Shown here: one piece after another, positions 25,520-33,730 of the stretch | How positions within the stretch are numbered: the stretch's first letter is position 1 | How the letters are laid out: the number at the start of each line of letters is the position of its first letter | NCBI GenBank assembly: GCA_049663345.1 | Contig: JBATDG010000074.1 | Location: forward strand, 1-64,000 | DNA length: 64,000 nucleotides | Direction: 5' to 3' | Source of the DNA: SZUA-365 sp049663345 | GTDB taxonomy: Bacteria; Bacteroidota; Ignavibacteria; SZUA-365 | Notes under the pieces: generated by a model | Databases searched by the model: none | Told to the model about the DNA's origin: nothing | Seen by the model: the letters and a program-made list of their open reading frames with translations, nothing else | Made by a program: the position numbers and the translations under genes

Positions 25520-26358
25520 GAATTTTCTTTCAAACGGAATACATCTTGTACCGCCCGATCGACGGCACAAACTTCGTTAAGCAAGGATTCGAGCTGCGAA
25601 AGCGGAAGCTGACTTCCGGCATCGCTGAGTGCGTTCGCGGGATCGGGATGCGTTTCGATAAAGAGTGCGTCAATTCCCACCGCGGCTGCGGCACGGGCAA
25701 GCGGTGCGATGAATTCAGGCCTTCCTCCCGAACTGCCGCCCTGACTCGGAATTTGAACCGAATGCGTGGCGTCCATCACCACCGGTAAACCAAGCTGCCG
25801 CATGATGATCAGCCCCCGCATGTCAACCACGAGGTTATGGTAGCCGAAACTGCTTCCGCGTTCGCAGAGCAGCACATTGGAATTCCCGGTCGAGAGGACC
25901 TTATCCGCAGCATGTCGCATGTCTTCGGGAGCCAGGAATTGTCCTTTCTTAATATTGACTGCCTTGCCCGATGCTCCGGCGGCGAGCAGAAGGTCCGTCT
26001 GGCGGCACAGGAACGCCGGAATCTGGAGCATATCCACAACCTCCGACGCTGCTGCGATATCCTCTTCGGTATGAACGTCCGTGACCACAGCCAGGCCGAA
26101 TTGCTGCCGAACTTCTGCGAGAATATCGAGCGCGGCGTCTCGTCCGATCCCGCTGAAACCCGACATGCTGGTCCGATTGGCTTTCTTGAAAGAGGATTTG
26201 AAGACGAGCGGCATGCCTGTACGCTCTGCCACGCCGCGGATAAATTCAGCGCTGCGCAGGATCATGTCGCGATTCTCTATGACGCAAGGACCAGCGAGCA
26301 GTGCCAGAGGGGCTCCGCCGCCGATGGTGATATTGCCGACCTGAACTTTCGCGGTCAT
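25516..26358 (-). CDS. kdsA: 3-deoxy-8-phosphooctulonate synthase
   Basis: A 280-residue aldolase condensing phosphoenolpyruvate with arabinose 5-phosphate, the first committed KDO step. Motifs are LLAGPCVIENRD, KSSFKKANRTSMSGFSGIG, VVTDVHTEED, IPAFLCRQTDLL, NIKKGQFLAPEDM and MDATHSVQIPSQ. Cys in AFLCRQTDLL and related positions may make it metal-dependent, which I infer only weakly. It is coupled by ATGA overlaps to prfA upstream and kdsC downstream. Confidence 0.97.
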   Translation of the reverse strand: MTAKVQVGNITIGGGAPLALLAGPCVIENRDMILRSAEFIRGVAERTGMPLVFKSSFKKANRTSMSGFSGIGRDAALDILAEVRQQFGLAVVTDVHTEEDIAAASEVVDMLQIPAFLCRQTDLLLAAGASGKAVNIKKGQFLAPEDMRHAADKVLSTGNSNVLLCERGSSFGYHNLVVDMRGLIIMRQLGLPVVMDATHSVQIPSQGGSSGGRPEFIAPLARAAAAVGIDALFIETHPDPANALSDAGSQLPLSQLESLLNEVCAVDRAVQDVFRLKENS

Positions 26359-27437
26359 CCATTACTCCCTTCGATGCCGGCTTGCAGACGGGCGGTCCGG
26401 TCTGCGACTTTCATCCTTTCGAAAATATCCTCAAGCACGCCTTCCATAACTTCGTGGAGATTGTAGATGGTCAGGCCGATGCGATGATCGGTCAGGCGGT
26501 TTTGAGGAAAATTATATGTGCGAATCTTATCGGAGCGGTCGCCGCTGCCAACCATGGACCGGCGTGCAGCTGAAATTTCAGCGGTTTGCTCAGTCAGCAG
26601 CTTTTCGTAGATGCGTGCGCGCATTACTTTCATTGCCTTCTGCTTGTTTTTCAGCTGCGAACGCTCTTCCTGGCAGGACACGACGATGCCCGTAGGCAAA
26701 TGGGTCAGACGAACGGCAGTCTCAACCTTGTTGACATTTTGTCCGCCCTTGCCGCCGGAGCGGAAAATATCTACGCGCAGATCGTTTTCGTTTATCTCGA
26801 CGTCAACATCCTCGACCTCCGGAAGCACCGCCACGGATGCCGCTGACGTGTGTACGCGTCCGCTGGCCTCTGTGGCAGGAACCCGCTGCACCCTGTGGAT
26901 TCCGCTCTCGAATTTCATTGTACCGTACACATCTTTGCCGGTCAGGCTGAATGTCACTTCCTTGAAACCGCCGGCCGCGGCTTCGCTCAGTGTGATCAGT
27001 TCCTGCTTCCATCCCTTGGTTTCAGCGTAGCGCGTGTACATGCGGTAGAGATCCCCTGCGAACAGGGCCGCCTCTTCTCCCCCGGTACCGGAGCGGATTT
27101 CCACGATGACGTCCCTGCTGTCGTTGGGATCCGTCGGAATCAGCAGGATCTTGATTTCCTGTTCTGCTGCCTCCAGCGCCGCTTCCAATTCGGCCATCTC
27201 ATCGAGAGCATAGCGACGAAGTTCAGGATCGTCTTCATTTTTAATGATATCGCGATGCCCTTCGAGGTCTTCCTTCAATCGCTTGTAGCGAAGGTATTCC
27301 TCAACCAGCGACTCGAGCTGACTGCGTTCTCTTCCAAGTTTGCGGAAGAGTCCCTGGTCGCTGACGACCTCGGGTTTGCTCAATTCCAGCCCCAATTCCT
27401 CAAAACGCGTAACAGTAGAATCCAGTTTATCGAACAT
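26355..27437 (-). CDS. prfA: Peptide chain release factor 1
   Basis: A 360-residue class I release factor. The catalytic GGQ lies in FRSGGKGGQNVNKVETAV, and the tripeptide region VPATEASGRVHTS has the RF1-type P-x-T, so it reads UAA and UAG. The family-typical DEMAELEAALEAAEQEIK coiled helix and SQLKNKQKAMKVM are present. It is the first gene of the prfA-kdsA-kdsC operon. Confidence 0.97.
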   Translation of the reverse strand: MFDKLDSTVTRFEELGLELSKPEVVSDQGLFRKLGRERSQLESLVEEYLRYKRLKEDLEGHRDIIKNEDDPELRRYALDEMAELEAALEAAEQEIKILLIPTDPNDSRDVIVEIRSGTGGEEAALFAGDLYRMYTRYAETKGWKQELITLSEAAAGGFKEVTFSLTGKDVYGTMKFESGIHRVQRVPATEASGRVHTSAASVAVLPEVEDVDVEINENDLRVDIFRSGGKGGQNVNKVETAVRLTHLPTGIVVSCQEERSQLKNKQKAMKVMRARIYEKLLTEQTAEISAARRSMVGSGDRSDKIRTYNFPQNRLTDHRIGLTIYNLHEVMEGVLEDIFERMKVADRTARLQAGIEGSNG

Positions 27438-27580
27438 ATGACTCGTTTTTCTCTACAAACATCAAATATACGCAAAATTGCCCATTCCTGTGAGGAAAAA
27501 AAAGGGTCCGGAACCCGACCGCCCTTCAATTTTTTGAATATTCCCGGGATTTGGGATGGAACCTGGTAACTTTTGTGTGG

Positions 27581-27598
27581 TTGAACTGTCTAGTTCAA
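27581..27598. promoter_or_regulatory. Perfect inverted repeat, possible operator
   Basis: TTGAACT-GTCT-AGTTCAA is a 7-bp perfect palindrome with a 4-base centre. It lies about 100 bases upstream of the T9SS protein gene at 27696, in the divergent gap with prfA. It has no T-run, so I read it as a candidate regulator site rather than a terminator. Confidence 0.35.
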
Positions 27599-27695
27599 AA
27601 ATAAATGACCTTCCTTTCCTGTCACCGGGAATTTTCTTGTACGGCGATTGTTTATTCCCTAGATTGAGTGGTATAAAAGCAAATTGGAGTTTATG

Positions 27696-28448
27696 ATGAA
27701 TAGAATTGTAAAAGCGTTTTTTCCCCTTCTGATCTTCAGCATGCTGCTTGCCTATACCGGACCCGCAATCGCACAGGGTTATCGCGTAGCGGCAGCCTCA
27801 GCGCAAGCTGCCGGCGTACCCTCTGACTGGGTGCAGGTGAAAATCGAACTGGCAAACATTTCCGGCAAGGATTTGAATCTGCGCGTTGAAATTACGGACA
27901 GATCGGGTCTCCCTTCCGATTGGAATACACAGATCTGCTTCTTCCAGAATTGCTTCCCCCCGGGTTCCACCGCTCATGAAGGGACGATGGTCACGGATTT
28001 CAAGGAAGATATAGACATCACCTTTATTACCGGTGCGAATCCCGGTACGGCTACGGTCAAGGTGCTTGTGACCAATCTCGATAACACGAACGAGAAAACG
28101 GAACTGACGTTCACTGCGATCACTACTCTCGCCTCTGTACCCGGCGCACCTACAGCGAGTGACCTGATTCTTTCGCAGAACTATCCGAACCCGTTCTCTC
28201 TAGGCAAATACAATGGCACGACGATTACCTACCGTATGGCGGAGTCTGGCAACGCGACACTCAAGGTGTACAATCTCCTCGGCAAGGAAGTGCTTGCACT
28301 GGTAAATGAAATGCGTCCCATCGGGAAGTCCTCTATCACCTGGGATGGCCGCGACAATACTGGGCGCCAGGTACCTGCAGGCATCTACGTCTACAAACTG
28401 ACGACAAACTCGCAGACGCTTTCCCGACGAATGATGATTACGCGGTAA
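27696..28448 (+). CDS. Secreted protein with T9SS type A sorting domain
   Basis: A 250-residue exported protein. The signal peptide (VKAFFPLLIFSMLLAYTGPAIA) is followed by a beta-rich domain (residues about 30-150, containing a NTQICFFQNCFPPG Cys pair) and a T9SS sorting domain (SQNYPNPFSLGKYNG, VYNLLGKEVLALVN, DGRDNTGRQVPAGIYVYKL). The central domain is not recognised. GGAG sits six bases before the ATG at 27696; an ATG one codon earlier is possible. A strong terminator follows. Confidence 0.85.
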   Translation: MNRIVKAFFPLLIFSMLLAYTGPAIAQGYRVAAASAQAAGVPSDWVQVKIELANISGKDLNLRVEITDRSGLPSDWNTQICFFQNCFPPGSTAHEGTMVTDFKEDIDITFITGANPGTATVKVLVTNLDNTNEKTELTFTAITTLASVPGAPTASDLILSQNYPNPFSLGKYNGTTITYRMAESGNATLKVYNLLGKEVLALVNEMRPIGKSSITWDGRDNTGRQVPAGIYVYKLTTNSQTLSRRMMITR

Positions 28449-28477
28449 ATTTTCCGCCTGAGAAAATATGCATTTGC

Positions 28478-28515
28478 AAAAGAAGGCAGTCAGAATTGAC
28501 TGCCTTCTTTTTTTG
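28478..28515 (+). terminator. Rho-independent terminator
   Basis: GAAGGCAGTCA-GAAT-TGACTGCCTTC followed by seven or more Ts, about 30 bases after the stop of the T9SS protein gene. Confidence 0.92.
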
Positions 28516-28602
28516 CAGCCGTGTATTTTCTAACTTCCTCTCTTTGCAACGCGCACCGACATAACGGACCGTGCGTCACTCCATCACAACCCCCGTGTTT
28601 CC

Positions 28603-29001
28603 ATGCGACGATTGCTGCTCATACTATCGCTTCTTTTCTACACGACCTCCTGCGCGCAGCTCTCGCTGCAGTCTCCCATGCCTTCGGGCGGACGCTCAGC
28701 GAACGGCAATTCGCTCAGCGCACTCCGGGTGATTACACATGACCGCGATGAGCTCCTTTTTGCTGAGAACGGCTGGCAGCTGACGACACGCGGCATTGAA
28801 GGCCGCGCACTGGTGCAGACCACTGATGGCCTGCAGGTCGCAAAAGATACGACACTCTCCTATTGGGATGCGGCGTCCGCTTCTCCTGTCGGACGCAACG
28901 ATACTATGAGCCAGTTCATTCTCACGATTCTCGGTGTGATTCTGATTCTCGGCCTTGCCGCGATCATCCTCTACGCAGCATTTCTCGCAACCGCGCGATG
29001 A
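28603..29001 (+). CDS. Small secreted or membrane-anchored protein coupled to the PP2C sensor
   Basis: Not recognised. The 132-residue protein has an N-terminal signal segment (LLLILSLLFYTTSCAQ) with a marginal lipobox around Cys17, a soluble stretch of about 80 residues (VITHDRDELLFAENGWQLTT) and a C-terminal TM segment (FILTILGVILILGLAAIILYAAF). Its stop overlaps the start of the PDZ/PP2C gene (ATGA), so the two are translated together. It may be a sensor or anchoring partner of that protein; this is inference from linkage. Confidence 0.7.
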   Translation: MRRLLLILSLLFYTTSCAQLSLQSPMPSGGRSANGNSLSALRVITHDRDELLFAENGWQLTTRGIEGRALVQTTDGLQVAKDTTLSYWDAASASPVGRNDTMSQFILTILGVILILGLAAIILYAAFLATAR

Positions 29002-31544
29002 ACGGACTTCCATTCTTCAATTCTCATACGCAGTGGGCACGCGCGGCATATCTAACATGTCTGCTGCTCGCGATCACGTTTGGGTCGATTTGGATTGTCC
29101 GCTTTGCATCGATTGTCTCCGATGAAAACTGGTATACGGATATCAATGGGAAGGTCACTATCATCGAGGTTCTGCCCGGAGGCGTCTCCGATCGTGCCGG
29201 ACTGCAGGTCGGCGATGTAATCACCGCGATAAATGGGAAACCCGTACGCAACAAATTCGACGCGAACGATTACCTCATCAACAGCCGCGGCGGGGACTCC
29301 CTCGTGTACAACATCGTCCGGGAGGGCAATTCACTCGCGGTCACGTTGTATCCCGCTGTGTTCGGACTCCCTCTTCTATGTCTGGCTTTTATCCTCATCG
29401 GCATCGCATTTATCGTCAGCGGGACATGGGTCTTTCTGCGGCGCACGCAGCAGCCGGTGGCCCGGTTGTTCGGGTGGTCGCATTTGACGGTCGGCTTCAC
29501 CATGCTGATTTCCCAGAGCTACTCCTACTGGTTCTATCCCGATGCGATTACCACTCTTGGAATCTGGCTTTCGCCTCTTGGCTGGGCTGCAACTCTCGGT
29601 TCTTTTACACACTTGCTGCTGTACTTTCCGTCGCAGCGCTATGTCAAGAGTGTTCGGCAAATTGAAATCACTATGATCTATGGAATCACGCTCAGCGTTG
29701 TATTCCTCACGTGGCTTCTTTCCAGCATTCTCAAGTTCAAGGGAATCCCGAAGGCACTGCTCCTCTTCGGGCTCGTCTCGGTCTCACTTATCGTTATTCA
29801 GATTCTGCTTCAGCGGCGGTACCGTCTGTACGAAAGCGTCGAGTATCGCGAACGATTGCCCCGGACCCGTCTGGCGATCATTATCGGACTTGTGTTCATC
29901 AGCGGATCCCTCGCTGTTACTTCCTACACTTCCTGGCAGGCGATCTTTCTTCTCGGCCTGGCCTCGCCCGCTCTCTTCTTTGCAACAATTGTCAAGTACC
30001 GCATTTTCGATTTGTATGTCGTGGTGAGGCGCGGGTCGATGTACAGCATGCTCACCACCGGAGTAACTGCCGTGGCCATCGGCATATTTTTTCTCCTGCT
30101 GTATTTTCTCCCGGCACAGGATTTGAATGTTCCGGTTCTGCACATCGCGAGCGAGCATATCGAGATCATAAGACTGCAGACACTTTCGCCGGAACTTCGT
30201 CTGGTTTTCGAGAAGAGACTGTTCCTTACCTTCGGCGTGCTGCTGCTCGCCGTACTGTGGTGGCTGCATCGAAAGGGGCGGGGCTATCTCGACCAGCGCT
30301 TCTACCGGGGTTCCTATGATTACAAACGCGCGCTCACCACATTCAGCAAGCTCTCGCACAGTTATTCCGATACTTCGCTTCTCGCCCAGGCTGTGGTCAA
30401 TGATCTTGTCAAGCTGATGCACTTGAAGGGAGCCGCCTTCGCCGTGCGCAATGGACAAGGCTATATTCCGCTCGCGACGAACAGTCTGCACCTCGACAGC
30501 GGGCTGCTGCAGTTTGATAATGAGACTGTCGACTCCTTTGATACGCTTTTCGCCCACGGACCCTCGCAGCCCCTCGATAATCTCCCGCTGCGCGAGCGTT
30601 TCGCTGCAAGCGGAGTGGAGTTCATTACTGCCGTCTTCGCCGACGAGCGCGTGGAAGTACTGATTCTGCTGGGTGAAAAACAGGCCGAAACGAATTTCTC
30701 CCGCGAGGATGTCGAACTGCTCGATAATCTCGCGATCAACGTCCGCGACGCCCTGATGACCATGCGCTTCTACGAAGGCGCGCAGGAGAAGGAACGAATG
30801 CGCAAGGAGCTTGAGGTGGCGCGGCAGATTCAGCTGAGTTCACTGCCGGAGGACGTTCCTGACCTTCCGGGTATTGATATCGCCGCAGAGTCGCTTCCGG
30901 CGTATGAAGTCGGCGGCGATTTCTACGAATTCCTTCCGCGCCATGATTCGACCACTTTCATAATCGGCGACGTTTCAGGAAAAGGCACATCGGCCGCGAT
31001 GTACCTCGCACGCATTCAGGGAATTCTCAAGACCATCGAATCTTACCAGCCCACGCTATGGGAACTGCTGGTCCGCCTCAACACGCAGATATTCGACCAC
31101 ATCGAAAAGCGCAGCTTCGTCACCGTAGCGGCTTTGAAGGTGGAACTAATGCGCAACGAGGTCACGTTCCTTCGCGCCGGACATCTTCCGCTGATCCACT
31201 ACAACGCCCTATCCCGCGAAGTATCACTGCATCAGCCGCCGGGACTCGCGATCGGGCTCGACCGGCATGCCTTCGCAGAACAGCTGGAAGAGGAGAAGAT
31301 TTTTGTCCGCGGCAGCGACATTTTCCTCCTGCTCTCCGATGGCATCACTGAAGCCGAGAATGAACAAGAAGAGCAATTCGGAATGGAGGGGGTTATCGAA
31401 TGCCTGCGCGAGCATGCAGACGGAACGGCTGCAGAAATCAAACACGCCCTTCTTGAATGCGTCAGCGTCTGGGCCGGCGCCACCGAGCGCAAGGACGACG
31501 AAACCATCGTCGTCATCAAATTCGCTATTCCCCACACAACGTAA
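28998..31544 (+). CDS. PDZ-7TM-GAF-PP2C (SpoIIE/RsbU-type) membrane phosphatase
   Basis: An 848-residue signalling protein. Order of domains: TM near residue 20, a periplasmic PDZ domain (EVLPGGVSDRAGLQVGDVIT, about 45-115), then seven or so TM segments to about 430. A GAF-like domain (about 455-600) and a C-terminal PP2C phosphatase follow: VGGDFYEFLPRHD, GDVSGKGTSAAMYLA, LLSDGITEAENE and KDDETIVVIK provide the metal-binding Asp residues. It should dephosphorylate an anti-sigma antagonist in response to a membrane or periplasmic signal. No STAS or HPK partner is adjacent. Its stop codon coincides with the start of a tandem array. Confidence 0.9.
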   Translation: MNGLPFFNSHTQWARAAYLTCLLLAITFGSIWIVRFASIVSDENWYTDINGKVTIIEVLPGGVSDRAGLQVGDVITAINGKPVRNKFDANDYLINSRGGDSLVYNIVREGNSLAVTLYPAVFGLPLLCLAFILIGIAFIVSGTWVFLRRTQQPVARLFGWSHLTVGFTMLISQSYSYWFYPDAITTLGIWLSPLGWAATLGSFTHLLLYFPSQRYVKSVRQIEITMIYGITLSVVFLTWLLSSILKFKGIPKALLLFGLVSVSLIVIQILLQRRYRLYESVEYRERLPRTRLAIIIGLVFISGSLAVTSYTSWQAIFLLGLASPALFFATIVKYRIFDLYVVVRRGSMYSMLTTGVTAVAIGIFFLLLYFLPAQDLNVPVLHIASEHIEIIRLQTLSPELRLVFEKRLFLTFGVLLLAVLWWLHRKGRGYLDQRFYRGSYDYKRALTTFSKLSHSYSDTSLLAQAVVNDLVKLMHLKGAAFAVRNGQGYIPLATNSLHLDSGLLQFDNETVDSFDTLFAHGPSQPLDNLPLRERFAASGVEFITAVFADERVEVLILLGEKQAETNFSREDVELLDNLAINVRDALMTMRFYEGAQEKERMRKELEVARQIQLSSLPEDVPDLPGIDIAAESLPAYEVGGDFYEFLPRHDSTTFIIGDVSGKGTSAAMYLARIQGILKTIESYQPTLWELLVRLNTQIFDHIEKRSFVTVAALKVELMRNEVTFLRAGHLPLIHYNALSREVSLHQPPGLAIGLDRHAFAEQLEEEKIFVRGSDIFLLLSDGITEAENEQEEQFGMEGVIECLREHADGTAAEIKHALLECVSVWAGATERKDDETIVVIKFAIPHTT

Positions 31545-31824
31545 TCGAGATCAAGCGCGAAATCGAGATCGAGGGCCGAAATCGAGATCGAGCGCGAAAT
31601 CGAGATCGAGCGCGAAATCGAGATCGAGGGCCGAAATCGAGATCGAGGGCCGAAATCGAGATCGAGCGCGTAATCGAGATCGAGGGCCGAAATCGAGATC
31701 GAGGGCCGAAATCGAGATCGAGCGCCGAAATCGAGATCGAGCGCGAAATCGAGATCGAGCGCGAAATCGAAATCGAGCGCGAAATCGAAATCGAGCGCGA
31801 GTGCCGAAATCGAGATCGAGAGCC
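31543..31824. repeat. 18/19-bp tandem array, about 15 units
   Basis: Units of AATCGAGATCGAGCGCGA (18 bp) alternate irregularly with AATCGAGATCGAGGGCCGA (19 bp). Starts are 31543, 31561, 31580, 31598, 31616, 31635, 31654, 31672, 31691, 31710, 31729, 31747, 31765, 31783 and 31808. The first unit begins inside the stop codon of the PP2C gene. Mixed 18/19 periods break any reading frame, so it is very unlikely to be coding despite long stop-free frames. Confidence 0.95.
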
Positions 31825-31846
31825 CCGAAGGTCGAAGACTCGCCGT

Positions 31847-32020
31847 GATAAACGTTCTTTCGCCCTAATCCGTCTTCGTCCGCTTTCGCGGACTTTGTCG
31901 TGATAAACGTTCTTTCGCCCTAATCCGTCTTCGCCCGCTAACGCGGACTACGCCGCGATAAACGTTCTTTCGCCCTAATCCGTCTTCGTCCGCTTTCGCG
32001 GACTTCGCCGTGATTAACGT
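31847..32020. repeat. Three 55-bp tandem repeats plus a partial fourth
   Basis: Units start at 31847, 31902 and 31957 (exact period 55), with a remnant at 32012. Each has GATAAACGTTCTTTCGCCCT, then AATCCGTCTTCG and the hairpin GTCCGC-TTTC-GCGGAC (variant in the second unit). The remnant contains the stop codon of the minus-strand gene at 32014. With the 18/19-bp array it fills nearly the whole convergent gap of 469 bases, which has no other feature. There are no unique spacers, so it is not CRISPR. Confidence 0.95.
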
Positions 32021-33720
32021 CCTAACGCGCCATTCCAGATGTAGCGGAGGCGGGCGTCGTAGTAGGAGTTTTCGACGGATTCGTAGACGGTGATGATGGG
32101 GATGTCCCAGCCGGTGGTAAGCTTGCGAAGGAATGGTTCGAGTTCGCTGCGGCGCGCACGCGCTTCGGTCATGTCTTTTCCGAATATCTGGATCTCGATT
32201 TCGTAGATCTGCTGGCGGGGAGTGCTGCGAATCAGATGTAGCATCTGAATGAAGGCTTTCGAGGTTTCGTCGACGGCATTGCCGCGTTTGAAGATCTCCG
32301 TGAATACCCAGGAAAGCTTCTGGACGGGATTGTAGTTGGTCCGAGGAAGCGGTGTGAGGTCGGTTCCGTCGGCAGTGCCGTCCCCATCAGTGTCGGGATT
32401 GCGGGGATCGGTCATCAATGCGAAGAATTCACTGTAGTCCGTCGCTCCGTCATTGTCGGTGTCGGGCTTGCGCGGATCCGTGCCGATGCGCACTTCCATT
32501 TCATCGAGGAGGCCGTCCGCATCGAAGTCGGCATCGTAGGATCGCAGTCCGTAAGCGGACTCCTTCCCATCATCCAAACCATCACCGTCCGTATCGCGAA
32601 GGAGCGGACTCGAAACCGTCTCGAGTCCGTCGGGCATTCCGTCGCCATCGGTGTCGGCGCGCAGGGGATCGGTGCCGCGTGCGAGTTCGACACTGTCGCT
32701 GAGACCGTCGTTGTCTGAATCCGCGCGCATGGGATTCGTGCCGGACACGGTTTCTTCAAGATCACCAATCCCGTCGCTGTCGCTGTCCTTTCGCAGAGGA
32801 TCGGTGCCCCAGCGGCGAACCTCCTCTCCGTCTACGAGTCCGTCACCATCGGTATCCGCAAAGATGGGCGAAGTTCCGCGTGCGATTTCTTCGCCATCGC
32901 GCAGTCCATCGCCATCGGTGTCAGGATTGTCTGGATCGGTCCTGTACTGGCTGCGCTCCTCCCGATTCGAAAGTCCATCGTAGTCACGGTCGCCGTCGGG
33001 CTCAGGAAAGGAATAAGTCAGTCCTATGCCGGCGGTGAGATAGGTGTCGCCCCAGTCCCCCGCTTTCAGGCCATCGAGATAATCGGTGAACAGCGGATGC
33101 AGAGTCGCCTGTATCGAAATCGCAAAATGATCGGTGAGCATATAGTCGACCATCGCCGTCAGCGGAATGCCGACGGCCCACTTTCCGTAGGCTTCCTGCG
33201 GCTTCGGCAGCGCATCGCCGTTCGAGTTCATGGGTGAGTAGTAGGTGAACTCGAGTCCGCCGCCAAGGAACAGTTCCGCGCCGCTGCCGATCGGAGTGCG
33301 CCACAGCGCTTCGAGCGTGATCGGCATGGCGAAGCTGCGGAACACTTCATTGAGGCGGACTTGCGAAGTATCGAAATCCGCGAGAATTTGTCCATCGGTT
33401 TTCCACTGCAAATCATAAAACCCGATGCCCACCATGCCGTAAAGCGAGCCGTTGCCGGGGCCGAGATTTCGCAGATATCGCCGCAGCGTCAGTGCGCCGC
33501 CATTCGAGAAACGCGTATCCGAAAAATCGTCGAGCAGTTTCGTCGCGCTGCCTTCGATGCTCAGAATCCACTCGCGCGGAGTGAGAGGTTCGAGTTTCTG
33601 CGCCTGCGCCTGCGCCTGCGTGAGAGTTGGAAAGAATGTCAGGAGCAGAAACCCAGCAATCAAAAACGTGACCAGCTGCGAGAGCAAGGACTGCGGAAGA
33701 AATCGGGAACGAACGTTCAT
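32014..33720 (-). CDS. Outer-membrane beta-barrel protein with TSP3 calcium-binding repeats
   Basis: A 568-residue protein. A signal peptide ends in TQAQAQAQ. An eight-strand-like barrel region covers about 40-270, and about nine thrombospondin type 3 repeats follow (D-x-D-x-D-G pattern, e.g. NPDTDGDGLRDGEE, ADTDGDGLVDGEE, DSDSDGIGDLEE). The last 105 residues (FGKDMTEARARRSELEPFLRK) sit where an OmpA peptidoglycan-binding domain normally follows, but the N-x-x-L-S-x-x-R-A core is not seen. I chose the ATG at 33720 from the signal peptide; 10 bases separate it from the gene upstream. Confidence 0.82.
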   Translation of the reverse strand: MNVRSRFLPQSLLSQLVTFLIAGFLLLTFFPTLTQAQAQAQKLEPLTPREWILSIEGSATKLLDDFSDTRFSNGGALTLRRYLRNLGPGNGSLYGMVGIGFYDLQWKTDGQILADFDTSQVRLNEVFRSFAMPITLEALWRTPIGSGAELFLGGGLEFTYYSPMNSNGDALPKPQEAYGKWAVGIPLTAMVDYMLTDHFAISIQATLHPLFTDYLDGLKAGDWGDTYLTAGIGLTYSFPEPDGDRDYDGLSNREERSQYRTDPDNPDTDGDGLRDGEEIARGTSPIFADTDGDGLVDGEEVRRWGTDPLRKDSDSDGIGDLEETVSGTNPMRADSDNDGLSDSVELARGTDPLRADTDGDGMPDGLETVSSPLLRDTDGDGLDDGKESAYGLRSYDADFDADGLLDEMEVRIGTDPRKPDTDNDGATDYSEFFALMTDPRNPDTDGDGTADGTDLTPLPRTNYNPVQKLSWVFTEIFKRGNAVDETSKAFIQMLHLIRSTPRQQIYEIEIQIFGKDMTEARARRSELEPFLRKLTTGWDIPIITVYESVENSYYDARLRYIWNGALGR

Positions 33721-33730
33721 GCGTGCGACA

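Noticed and set aside
31267..31903. Long plus-strand frames rich in Arg, Asp and Glu across the repeat array
   Set aside because: They are created by the 18/19-bp repeat, which is not in frame across units and has no start site with ribosome-binding signal.
31847..32020. Possible CRISPR array
   Set aside because: Repeats are 55 bp and directly abutting with no unique spacers, and there are no cas genes.
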